From NCBI RefSeq assembly GCF_025698545.1, contig NC_068577.1, positions 868,001 through 932,000 of the forward strand: 64,000 nt of DNA, written 5' to 3'. Made by a program: the position numbers and the translations under genes. Positions within the stretch are counted from its first letter, which is position 1. Each line of letters starts with the position of its first letter. This document shows positions 12,401-23,990 of the stretch, piece by piece. The DNA comes from Gossypium raimondii (Eukaryota; Streptophyta; Magnoliopsida; Malvales; Malvaceae). Below the pieces are notes generated by a model. It had not been told where the DNA came from. It worked only from the letters and a program-made list of their open reading frames with translations, and made no database searches.

Positions 12401-12513
12401 TAGGTCGGACCAGGTAATTTCCTCCCACATGCTGTGCACCATCTCATTGTATTCGCCTCATCAATGAATGACAATGACAAGGGGTGGGGATGGATGGCAT
12501 GTTGAATCTCCAT
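9415..12513 (-). CDS. DC1-A: DC1-domain protein, second exon frameshifted
   Basis: Exon 1 (12513-11071, 481 codons) is a close paralogue of DC1-B, with the same series of DC1 motifs (FIHKSCLGEH, FLHKSCMKS, FNLHLDCYK, INIHLQCLP) and a poly-Ser stretch near residue 150. The donor GATGAG|GTTAGT and the acceptor at 9763 correspond exactly to DC1-B. Exon 2 (9763-9415) keeps the coiled-coil tail (EFYPEIQKWHVENLLL, LNSELNDVEMEIMKT), but a run of ten A (plus-strand T run at 9720-9729) has one base more than the equivalent site in DC1-B. Spliced translation would therefore hit a stop soon after the junction, leaving about 500 residues of almost only DC1 motifs. It could be a real truncation or a homopolymer sequencing error. 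Reading through the donor instead gives a 513-residue protein ending at 10972. Confidence 0.75.
10365..10580. repeat. Degenerate telomere-like repeat in the DC1-A intron
   Basis: Mutated CCCTAAA-type words ('ttgaaccctaaactatt', 'aaaccctgaatc') in the position equivalent to 5440-5645 in DC1-B. It is too degenerate to be a recent telomere insertion. Confidence 0.6.
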
Positions 12514-13621
12514 TCTTTTTTAATGAAACAATGGAAGATACATACTTCCTTTCAAACATGTTATTATAATATATAACAATCGAATAATTTTCTCTTACTT
12601 TTTTAATGCCTAACTCATCGCTGATTCTATGCTAGCCTGACATTACAAGCAACCAAAACATTAAAATAATTCCTTCTTTAATAAATCAATTGTTAAAGTT
12701 TATCGTAATAAGCAACTATTATATCCCATCTAGAAGAAAGGAATTATAACAAATAATATAAACAATTATTTTATTTACAATCTATTTTAACTTTTATTTA
12801 CAATTATTTTTGTAAAAATATTTTGAAAGAGTTATTTCTTAAAATATTTCTATACATCATTTTTAGAACATAAAATTTCTTCTCTCCGTATTTCAAGTAT
12901 AAATTCATTGTAATATCCTTAAAAATTAGATAAAAATCTCAAATATATTTACTTTGATGCGATTATATATTGAATAAATAAATAAATTTAATTATTTTGA
13001 AGTTAAATAAATATAATAGTTTTACGTTTTATCTTTTGGGAATTGACATTTTAAAGATATATTTTCAAATAAAAAGAAAAGTTGATAGATGGGGTCAAGC
13101 TGAGATGGCTATGTTGGAAGAATAAATACTTAGCTTGATCCTTTAACAGGAATCATGAAAGTATTCATTAAAAGATAAAAATAAATACTTACTGTTGAAA
13201 GAGGTATCCAAAACCGATAAAAATTTCGAATTACACATTAAATTAACCATTTATATACAAACAATGCATTAAATATAGTCAAGTTGTTTATAACAATCAC
13301 CGCTATAACAATATTTTGCTAACAGTCAAGTTTTTAGTAGAATTAATTTTTGTGTGTTTTATTCTAACCCACTATAGCGACTTTTAACTTATAACAACAA
13401 CACCCATAGTTCTCTATAACAACATATTGTTTAAAATCTTCATATAAGCAAGCCTATTAACTATAATTTATTAAATAAAAATTATATTAATTAAAATATT
13501 ATTTTAATAAAATATTTAATTTTACGTGAGAAAATATATTAATAATATTTTATTAAATAAAAATAATTTTTAATAATTAAAATAATAAACTATTAAATTT
13601 CTTAAATAAATATATAAACTC
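12514..13621. other. Upstream flank of DC1-A up to the solo LTR
   Basis: The first 280 bases match the DC1-B upstream region (probable promoter). About 12872-13190 matches 809-1098. About 13240-13440 and 13560-13621 match parts of 1660-2110. No coding sequence. The stretch ends in the AACTC target duplication of the LTR insertion. Confidence 0.55.
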
Positions 13622-15751
13622 TGTCGAAACCATTTTTTGAAAACAAAAATTTGGGTTGTCGACTTTAAAAATAAAACTGGAGTCGCCACCGATCCTTTAT
13701 TGAGGTGTGATCGGCTCACCTTAAAAACAATTTTGGTCTACGAAATTCGAGAAAAAGGGTTCGGGAGTCAGTTACGCACGAGGAAGGGTTAGCACCCTCG
13801 TAACGCCCAAAAATCGGTACCAAATTGATTATTTGATGTCTTAATGTCGAGGGTTAAAAAAATTTTCAAAATTCAAATGATGAAACTTGAAAATGATAAT
13901 CAATTGTTCAAGTCATGCGAAGAAATTGAGACCCAATACGTTAGGGTACAATTTCTCAAAATCCCCGAATTTTGAATATCACTTTTGCTTTATAAGTAAA
14001 TCTTCATTTTGAGGAAGCAATTATGTCATTCCCAATACGTTAGGACATAACAAATTAAGTTCCCAAAAATGATTTTTACTTATATATTTTAAATAACGAA
14101 TATTCTCGGTTATTTGGAATTAACAAAGAAAATCGGAACCCAATGCGTTAGGGCTCAATTTTCCTCGAAAATCCCTAACTTTGAATATCGTTTTTATTTT
14201 GAAAACCCTTGAATCATAAAAATTGATTTTAATATTTTGACAAAATCAAAATGTATTTTAAAAATATGTTAAAATGTTAATGCAATATGAAACAAATATT
14301 TTAATTTAAATTATGCATATTTATAAGTATAATATATAAACAATTTTAGCAAATACGTATAGGAATATGAGGGAAAGGGAAAAAAATGCGTAAGTCATAA
14401 AAATAATAATAAAATAAAATACACATAAAATATATTAATACATGTTTTTTTTAAATGTAAAAATATAATGTATTAGTAAATATAAAACATGGAAAATGTT
14501 TATAAAACCTTGAAAAGAATGCAAAATATATGTACATATTATAAAATGTATATACATATGAATTATAAAACATGAAAACATAAATATTATTATATAAAAA
14601 ATGAATGTATATAAAATATGTACGAACTATAAAAATAAAATAAATGGTAATAAAATATATATACGTACTACCTATATATTTAAAACATTTATAATATATA
14701 TATATATTAATATATATATATATATATATATATAGGCGCACACATATAAATACAATAATAATAATATAATAATAATTATAATAATAAACAATATAAACAA
14801 TATAATAAAAATAAACTAAAAAACAAATTAAGGACTAAATTAAAATGCCAAACAGAAGTTGAGAGCTAAATTTGAAAATAAAAACAAGAAAGGGAGTAAA
14901 TTTAAACAGGTGCAATAGATAAAGGACCGAAAGAGCAATTTTCCAACCCGCCCTAAAGCGCTGCACACTATTGGACCAATTTGAAACAAAAATAAAATGT
15001 GTAGTAAAATTTAAAAGAGATAAATTGAAAAACACCCTAAAATCATGAGGACTAATTGCGAAAATAGCCCTTTTTGAACCCTTATAAAATCCCATTTTTA
15101 AAACCCTAAAGTTATTCCCTTTCTCTGCCATTTGAAGTTGCGCTGCAGCTTCCTCTCTTCTCAGCCATTCAAGCCCCATTTCCGACCAGCAACGGCGATG
15201 TGAGGGCACTCCGACGACACCCCAACGGTAAGTCCTCCTTTCCTTCTTCTCTTTATTTATTTTTGTTTTAGGATAACAAAAGAAAAACAAAATAAAGTAA
15301 AAACAGTAAAATGAACAAAGAAAAATAAAAATCTGTCACCTTCAAAATCCTTGCCTTTTTTCCTTGTATTTTCTTTTTCCTTTTTTTCCAGTACAAAATT
15401 TGCTAACCCCTTTTACAGATTCAAAAATCGCTTTAGACGTACCCAAAATTTACAAAAACCATTTTTCTTTTTTTTCTTTTTTCCTCTACTGCCCCCCTTT
15501 GATCAATCCCTCTGTTTTTTGATTTATTGCAGGTGGAATCGGCGTTATGCGGAGTTGCTGATCGTGGGTGAAACGACGTGGGTGATGGACGGTTGCTGCA
15601 ACGTGGGAACGTGCGGCGCTAAGGCTACCTGCTGCTTAGGGTTTCTGTTATCTTAGGCCAATTGGGCCTTGTAATTGGGTTAGGTTGTAATTTGACCTTT
15701 GGGTCAGTTTTAGTGAGTATAGTAGGGCCCGGGCAATAATTGTGTATTACA
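13622..15751. mobile_element. Solo LTR of an LTR retrotransposon
   Basis: The 2130-bp element begins TGTCGAAACC and ends GTGTATTACA (TG...CA) and is bounded by a perfect 5-bp direct repeat AACTC (13617-13621 and 15752-15756). The flanks joined without the element match the uninterrupted sequence at 1690-1740. A GC-richer block at 13660-13820 ('ggagtcgccaccgatcc', 'gggttagcaccctcgtaac') and a long AT-rich core with (TA)n at about 14698-14733 lie inside. No gag-pol, primer-binding site or polypurine tract lies between the ends, so internal recombination has left a single LTR. The 5-bp duplication fits Gypsy or Copia elements; the long LTR favours Gypsy, but that assignment is an inference. Open frames inside are chance. 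Confidence 0.8.
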
Positions 15752-16020
15752 AACTCAATTAAGTATTAATTAACTATAACTTTTGTGTCTAAATGATTGG
15801 CAAAGCGTGCTTATGGATTGACATGTATAATCTTCATTCTTTTTTAATGAAACAAATATATATTGTTGCACCCATGTTATTGTAATATATAACAATTGAA
15901 TCAGTTTCTCTTACTTTCCTTAATGCCTAATTCACCGTCGACTCTATGCATAGCAACTCAGACATTAAAATAATTTCATCTTTAATTGATCAAATTAGTA
16001 AATTAGTAAATTTATTAATT
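15752..16020 (-). pseudogene. DC1 5'-end and promoter relic
   Basis: An ATG at 15837-15835 (MKIIHVNP then a stop) followed on the upstream side by sequence to about 16020 that matches the upstream region of the intact DC1 genes ('ttaatgcctaattcacc', 'tctatgcatag'). Only the start of the first motif remains. The solo LTR inserted just inside this relic. Confidence 0.55.
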
Positions 16021-16540
16021 TCGTTTATTTTAATGAATAATAAATAATTCAAAGGCATGCAGTTTTATCTTTTGGGAATTGACATTTTAAATGAGAAACT
16101 GTTTTTTATATGCTTTAATTAAAATTTAGAATTTTCAGATTAAAAAAAAAAAAAAAGGTTTGATACACTCGGTCAAGCAAAGATAGGAATGGCTTATGAA
16201 AGACGTTGGAACCATCAAACTCTTTCAACAACAAAAGAATTATAACAATGTTTCAAGTTTCAACATAATTCGTGTCTTCTGCATTTGCAATTGGAAATTA
16301 CAAGGAAATACAGCGGTTTAGAGGGTCAATAAAGCAACCAGTTTATTCATTATTGTTTCAATCATGGTGAGGATTCAAACCTCAATTGGACATAAGGGCA
16401 AAAAGGAAAATTACAAATACATAAATAAAACGAAAACAAGCTGAAGAAATAACCTATCTGACACTTTTGCAGCTCAGAGACATCCAACTCTCCTTGAAGA
16501 TAAGTTTAATCAAAGTTGCAGAGAGAAAGTATGGCACTTC
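16021..16540. other. Spacer and probable 3' region of the decarboxylase gene
   Basis: AT-rich sequence with a poly-A run near 16142-16157 and fragments also seen near 2160-2240 ('ggtcaagcaaagatagga'). The last 150 bases or so before 16541 probably include the 3' untranslated region of the minus-strand decarboxylase. No coding sequence seen. Confidence 0.5.
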
Positions 16541-19500
16541 TTACTTGGGAAGTCCAGTTTCTGGGTCAAGAAGAGCCAGTTTGTCATTTGAAAGCAGAAT
16601 AGGGCCTTTCCCAGGTCTTGTACAGATGAAGTAACTGACATCCCCAGGGTATTTCTGAGCTGAACCATTTTCAGGAGGTGAGGACAAAGCTTCCACATCC
16701 TTCAATCCCTCGAGTCCGGCATCTTTAAGTATCGTCTTATCACCGAGAAGGTAGCTGAATAAAACGGGGAAAATGAGAAGTAAATAAAGTCAATATCTGA
16801 CAAGTCTTTCATGTAGGAGAAAGGGAAGAGATTCCAGTGAGAAATGAACCTATAAAATACATGAATGGATGTTTTTCTTATGATAATATGGTATGGGAAT
16901 AATCCAATTTCGGTATCATGCTCTTAGCACCTGCATTTCCATTTACCTGTCCAGATCAGTATCAGACTTTGGTGGGAAGTAGAAAAGCAGCCGCTGAATT
17001 AATTGAGCAGCTGCCTTTCTATCTCGTGCAATTAAAACTGCATTCGGCCCAGCGTCAAATGTATATGCCACCTGTCAGTTTTTCATCATAAATTTCCAAG
17101 TAAAGTTGCAGCTAAAAAGCAAGAAAAAGAAAAGCATATGTCCTAGAAGCCCAACACAAGGACTATAGATATTCAATGATTCCTGACATTAAATGGATTG
17201 ATCTAGTTCAGACACATGGCAAGAAAGGGTTCAAAGTAACAAAAACATCACATGTATACATACATATATATATCTACGTATGTATATGCAGTGTAGAGAA
17301 ATATCTTTCTAAAGGAAGAACTTCGTCATTATCAACACCACATTTTGAACGAAATTATCAACCGTCACAAAATAACGCTTAGTCATAAAGCAATTCGCCA
17401 CTTAAATACCTGGCTTATTAATGATCTTATTTCAGAGTATTCTGTCTACTATTGGAGGAAACGATTAGGAAAAAATTACTGAAATCATCAGTCAAAGATT
17501 GCCATTTGCCAATAAAGAAAAAAAAAATCAAGTACTTCGCTTTTTGCAAATACACTAACTTCCTTAGCCTATGCCATATGTCATGCAAGCCTAGAGAGAA
17601 CTGTTCTCTCTAGGGAGGTTTTTGCTATAGAGAGATAGAAGCAAGGGAAAGCGTTTGATTATGACCTTGAGTCACTTTGCTAGCTCGAAGAAATTCCTTA
17701 ACATGGAGAAGGTTGCAAGTGATTTTGTTGATCACCATTGGAGGTGAAAGACTTGGATGGCTTAACCTCAATAACAAGCTTGGTGTTCAAAGGATACATG
17801 GGTCATTTAAACTCTAGATTGCAATATTTAAGAGTTAAGCTTGGTGTTCATATTATTTTGCTAATCATATAGAGTCTTTTGCTAAGTTTGGTTTCACAAG
17901 TCAACTTGACATCAACCCAAATAGGGAAATGACTAAAAAAATCCTTCAATTCAAAAAGCATCAAATATTATCATGAAGGTGTTTTTATCTCTTTATATTT
18001 AAAAACTATAAAAAAAAAACAATTTAAACCCAGAATAAATTCACAAATTGCAGGTTGTTATGTGCTAATTGCAAGGTATGGGACGTGGATTCCTCATAGG
18101 AAAGTATGGGATTTCCTAGTGAGGTTTATATGGACCTGGGCTCTCCAACCTTAATAACTGACTTTTGGGATGTGGTTCTCCAATGGTTCATATCATGGGA
18201 CTTGACGGGACTTGAACCTAAGACAACAATATCCCAAAGCCAGGATTTTACCATTTCAATCAAAACTTCCTTTGTTTTGTACATATTCTTTTCACCCACA
18301 TCCTGGAGGTTCCATAATCTAGTATGTATTATGTTTTACTTTCTGTTGCATTAGGTTATCCATCAATTCACATAAGAGGCTTGAACAAACAAAATGATTC
18401 AAAAAAGAAGCAATCAACAGAATTATTGACAGAACATAACACAATCCAACTACCCCCCAGCGTATTGACTCATTAAAAAGACCCCAAGAAATAAAATGAT
18501 TCACGGTAGCTTTAAAGTCAAGAGCTTTAAACTCCAGATTTTATCATCTTACAACCATCTTACTACCTTTCTTAATAAGGTTACTGATTAGGCTGATAAA
18601 TGTTCAAAATTAAAGTCATTTGCTGCAAAATAAATAAACGAACCTGAGGGGTTCCTTCAGAACGATTCCACTTCTCAACATAGCTGATTATCCTGAAAAC
18701 CCAATACATGTATTATAAATTTTTACTGAATGTGACGTGGGAAAATCGTCTTTTCATCAAAACTCAAGTCTATAGTTCAAAGGTCAACCCCTAAAAGGAA
18801 CCAGCATATGTAAACAAGGACTTGCCTGTGAGATGTATCATTCATGTAGAATATGGGTGGCAACGTATCCAAGCAGACTGCATGGAATTGGTTACTATCA
18901 GCACAGGCTAATTTTGCAAAAGATGCAAAATCACGGTTTTGTATGGCTTCTTCCATCTTTATTGTGCGTTTTGGAACAACTTCCTAATTACATTTCAAAA
19001 TGGCAATGAGTAGGCATGAGTCAGTACAACTTTAAACAACCTTAAATAGTTTTAGGTATTACGAAATCTACACAAGTGCGGAAAATTGCACTAGTTTAAA
19101 AAAGTAGACCAAAATGCACCTTTGCCCTATGCTGTAAAAGCGAACTTGTTTCAACGCTCTCACGCATTCCAGAGGTGCTACTTGTTTCCTTCTGCCGTGA
19201 ACTTACCTAGAGCCAGAAAAAGAAACATTAAAACCAAAATCCTGATGACAATTATTGGGAACATTCCAGAAACCTGTTTGACACAAGCAGATCAGGTGAA
19301 TGCAAGATCCAATCCTATGCCAAGTAGCAAATCTTTTTCTAATAACAAGGATAAATAAACACATTGTTTACATGTTCAGGACCTCAAAGATTGGTGAAAA
19401 GAGTTTGCAGTATTAAAGGACCTTAAACATAAGTAATTGGTGAACATCCATGAGTAAATTTCCAGTGAATATATTCATAATCCACGTACTTATAATTGAT

Positions 19501-21299
19501 GCTAGGGCCCAACACTCACAAGCAACATTGAAGAATATTACATTTATATGGAGCTGGAAATCAATCGCTACTGTAAAAATTGTTAACAGTTGATCAAAAG
19601 TATTAGTTTAACATTGTAAAAAACTGTTCGATGCAACCATGTAAGCCTTACTCCCATAGTGGTGGGGGTTGACAATATGCAATCTGTCCTTAGGTTCGGA
19701 AGAATATTTTCCATGAATTAGAATAGAAAGGTAAAGCAAAAAATGAAGGCAAACATATTTGAAATGTATGTGCAACATATAGAAGATACAAAAACACAAA
19801 AACATTCATTTTATACACAAAGGATGGAAGTGCAAGTATGTGTGCATGTAGCATCCATAAATGTCTGATATGGATGAAAAGATGTATCTTTATGTATCAA
19901 AATGGATATATGTGTGCATGCATCATATGGCACAATAAGATGCTTGAAAGTAATATGTGGAAACTAAGTGGAAAATAAATTGTAGATGCAAAGCATGGGA
20001 AGAAAGTGATCTGAGATTACACATTCTCAAATGATCAAAATAATGCAGGTCAGACTATTGATTTTCATATGCTGCCTGCATTCTTTCAAGATCTAAAACA
20101 CTTCGCAATCAATAATACCAAACCACGAGAAAGGATGCAGATTAATTGAGACAGAATCTTGCAAAATCTAATTGTAAGTATATTTCATGTTCTTGTGGGG
20201 AAAAAATTATCTCCCTGCAGAGTAGCAACTATAAACCTATAGTTGGAAAAATGTAAAACATGAGGATTGGAGAAAATACTCACCACAGCAATAATGATGA
20301 AGAGATCTTCCCAGTGTTTTTCATCTACTAGTTGAACTGCAAGACTATCACTTCCATCATCCTCCTAGAGGTATTAAAAAAGAAGAAAATATAAGAATTG
20401 GTTACTCAAAGGTACTACCCTTCCTGAAGAAAGATGAACTGTTAAATACATGCAGAAATGAACTGTTCAACACATACAGAAAGAACTTACTTTTCCCATA
20501 ATCCACTTAACGAATCCACCAAACAAACTCCGACAAGCACTGCCTGAACCTTGCCTACAAAATATTTTGAAAAAATCAATAAATCATCAATTGAATTACA
20601 ACTAAAATTCTTGCATCTCTATAAGTAAAAAGGGCCATACCTAGCTATAGCAGAAAGTTGACTCTCATCTTCACTGACATTCATAAGCTTTGCAAGTGCA
20701 AAAACTGCATCAAACCCAAAACCATTAGTCCTATAAACTGTATTAAACAACAAAGTAAAAAACAAAAAGAAGGTTAAAGGGTATGTATGTTTTCATCTAT
20801 ACAGTACCAAGACAAGCAAAACCAGCAGCAGAGGAAGCCAATCCTGCAGCCGTAGGGAAATTGTTATAAGATGCAATATGAAGATGCAGTTTCTCCCAAT
20901 CTTTCTTCTCTATCTTTATTCCCCTCTCTTTATCCTCAACTTCCCTAGCCCGTGTTCTGATTTCCCTCAAACAGTTCTGGTACCTTCCTCCGGAAAGGGA
21001 TATTTCCTATAGTAAAATAAAACCCAAACCCATCATTCAAATGAACATTTATAACATTTTTTTTGTTTGAATTTTATATAGAGAGAATTTACCTTGCCAT
21101 TGAGCCACATACGATCTTGTTGGAAAGCAGGGCTAACAGCGACGGTGGTTGTGGTGCAGAGATGAGCAGGATCAAGTGTAACGCTGATGCTATCGTTGAC
21201 GGGCAAAATAAGGGTCTCATCCCTCTTCCCCCAATACTTAATCACTGCAATGTTGGTAGGCGTCTGAGCCGTTTTCATCAACACCCATTTCTCCCCCAT
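16541..21299 (-). CDS. MVD: Diphosphomevalonate (mevalonate diphosphate) decarboxylase
   Basis: Ten exons join in frame to 415 residues: 21299-21093, 21006-20808, 20704-20641, 20554-20491, 20364-20284, 19206-19120, 18983-18826, 18692-18644, 17071-16947, 16754-16541. The enzyme decarboxylates mevalonate 5-diphosphate with ATP to give isopentenyl diphosphate, the last committed step of the mevalonate route to sterols and sesquiterpenes. Visible signatures are [15 protein letters not shown] near residue 13, the GHMP-kinase phosphate loop [12 protein letters not shown] (120-131), [14 protein letters not shown] (158-171) and FDAGPNA with the likely catalytic Asp309. The length matches plant enzymes (about 412-420). 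SVTLDPAHL (39-47) resembles a PTS2-type peroxisomal signal, a feature reported for plant MVDs. All introns are GT-AG except the one after 18826, which is GC-AG. The large intron 18643-17072 (1.57 kb) contains unclassified sequence only. Confidence 0.95.
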
Positions 21300-22009
21300 T
21301 TGCAGCAGATCAGATCGGATCCCTTTTCTTTCAGAATTTGCGATGACAGAGGAAGTAAACTGATAGTTTGACTCAAAAAACGAAAACCAAACTTCTTCTT
21401 ATAGAAATAGCAGGATTGAGACGAACAAGCAAGAGCGCAGCCAATTAAGACAACAATACGAATAATAAAATACTGAATTTTCAACTACGGAGGCTGCCTA
21501 AATAAATATTGAATATTTTAACGATATTTTCAATAACTTATTCGACTCTCAACAACTACGTTTCTTTGATGCAGACTTGACCTGAGATTTGGATTTATTG
21601 AAGTTCTCACGTTTTAGAATCTCATGCAATTGGCATTAACACTCACCCAGTTTTGTTCTTCGATGCGTCCTTACTACCATAAATATATTTTATATATTTC
21701 TTCTTACCTTTCGTTTTCAGTCCCTATGGCTTAGGTACTTCAATTTTGCAGCCATTCTTTTGATAACGGGGACGCAAGGGGATTTCACAATAGCGGCTAC
21801 ATAGTAAATGGTGGGGTTTGAACGAAATGTTGATTTATTTCATTTTAGTCCTTTTTTTGTGTTTAATTTATGTATGTTAGTCAAAAAGTCACTACTTGAG
21901 TACCATTGATTTAATGGTTTGACTGATATGCCCGACATGTGAGGGAGCCTTTTTTTTACTTAAGTTCTTTTTTTGTCCTAAATTGAAAATAGTTTTGTCG
22001 AGAAGAGAT
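21300..22009. other. Upstream region of MVD and spacer
   Basis: The bases just beyond 21299 should hold the 5' leader and promoter of MVD. I could not define a TATA box or start site. 21700-21990 is ordinary low-complexity sequence. No gene seen. Confidence 0.5.
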
Positions 22010-23990
22010 GGCCCCAAAACACTGACCTTGTGGTTGACTTGTAGATGGATGGGTTGATGTGGTTTAAAGATAAATTCCTGACTATGTTCGGAGTTGAGAA
22101 GGAGAAAACTTCAATGATGGGAGATGAAGGTATGGTTGGTGGAGCAAAGGGTCCATCTTTTAATGGGCTAGGATGGTCATCATCAAACTTCTGAAGAGAA
22201 GGATTGGGTTTAATGCACTTCTTAACAAGGCTTATGCTTTATGAAAGTCATCATAATCGTTTCAATTAATGAATCTTGAGATTGAATACTACATGGTGAA
22301 GTCCTAGTTAATGGAAGATTATACAAAAGTCTTGGCAAAAGGTCCATGTTTGGTTTATGGGCAATATCATATTTGAACAGTGTCATCGTTTGGATGAGAT
22401 TATCGTGTCTTCTAGGGGATATGTATAAAAAAAAAGTATTTTAAGAGCTATTGGTGATGTTATTAGAAAAAGTGATAAAGATCCATTATAATACAAATTC
22501 TAGAACAAGGATACATTCGTTAGAATGGTTGTTTTTGTCTACTTGAATCAACCTCTAATCTCTAAAATCAAGATTGATGAGGAAATACAGAGAGTAGAAT
22601 ATGAATATCTCTTGACAATTTGTTTTAATTGTGGGAGGTATGGCCATCCAAAAGAAGGTTGCCCAGCATTAGCAAATATAAAAGATCAATCAAAAAAGGT
22701 GGGGTTAGAGAGTTAACCACTAAGTCGGTATGAAGAGTTTTGGCCTGTGGGTGCTTGTTAAATGGAAATCACAATGGGTGAATGAGAAAGTTAATGATGT
22801 TACGACATGATCTTTAGGGGAAAATCCAACAGGATCAAGGTTCGACTCTCTAATGAATTTGGTGGAAGATAATGCCATAATTGATGAGGATAGGATTAAT
22901 GTTGTTGCTCAATCATCTATTATTTTGGAGAAGAATAAGGGGATTTCCAAAGTGGGTTCGTTAACAAAGTATTGGCAACTCAAAGTCAACACTTGAAAGT
23001 GGGGTTTGGATCAAAGCTTGGGGAGAATTTGGCGCATGGTAAAAACCAAGACTGGAATAAGGTTGTAGTGGTTGACCAAGATAATGAAATTGTCTACATT
23101 GGACACTTTTGCTACATTGCCAATTAGAAAAGTGGTAGAGGCAATCGTTAAAGAGTAATCAAGATCAGTCTATACATTGTGAGAATGAGACAGATATTGG
23201 GGTTGAGGATGAAGATCAGAGACCATTGTTTATCACTTACAGAGATTAAAGTCTAATCATTGGCCACTATTGATTAAGTAAGAATAGAAGCAAGGACTGA
23301 GACATATGACCTTTTAGATTCTTTTTTAGATGGCTTGCACATCCTTCCTTGAATGAGCTCATACAAAGCTCATGGGAGCTGCAAGGTAGGCTGCCAGAAT
23401 AGAAAGGTCTATAGTAGTATAACAACTCAAAAGAGAAAGCTCATGAGAAAACTTGAGGGTGTAGAATCAATAATGGAACTAAAGAGAACTACTGGTTAAA
23501 TTGGAGGTAAATTAGAGAACAAAACTGGAAAATATCTTTGACCAAGAAGAGTTACTGTTGAGGTAGGAATCGAGGAGTGAGTGGTTAGCTAATGGAGATC
23601 AAAATACAAGATACTTTCATCCAGGAGGAGGGTTGGCGTAATGAGATGGAGCATTTAAAGAAGGAAATGGAAAAATGAAGCACATTTTGAAATCACAAAA
23701 GGCTATAATATTTTGTGTTGGTGAGTCAAGATTCTGAAGTGGCTGGCTAAGTGCCACACAAGTGTGGCCACTTTCGTTATCACTACGAGAGAGTGTTACT
23801 TGCCTTATCTGAAGTTGACAATTTATTGAAACAAAATGTTTGGGTTTTGAATGGTGATGATATTGTGGATGTATGAAAGCCCAACCTTGAAGATTGGATT
23901 GGATCAGATCAATCAATCAAATCCCTTGAATTGTGGAGAATGCATCGAAATATCATTGAAGAACGAATCTTCAATAGTCACTTTGCATTG
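22010..23990 (+). pseudogene. Degenerate non-LTR (LINE) retrotransposon, ORF1 region and start of ORF2
   Basis: In several broken plus-strand frames the sequence follows plant L1-type ORF1: an N-terminal DUF4283-like segment (22230-22560; words such as LAKGPCLVYG and later VEYEYLLTICFNCG) and a CCHC knuckle CFNCGRYGHPKEGCP at about 22620-22664. Further on, about 23505-23630 reads like the region before the reverse transcriptase (IFDQEELLLR, ESRSEWLANGDQNTRYFH) once stops are ignored. Numerous stops and frameshifts show it is dead. No reverse transcriptase core or poly-A tail could be recognised before 24000. Confidence 0.75.

Noticed and set aside
14451-15656. Several open frames of 96-151 codons inside the solo LTR
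   Set aside because: They are low-complexity Tyr/Ile/Phe-rich or lack any domain, and they lie wholly within an LTR bounded by a target duplication.
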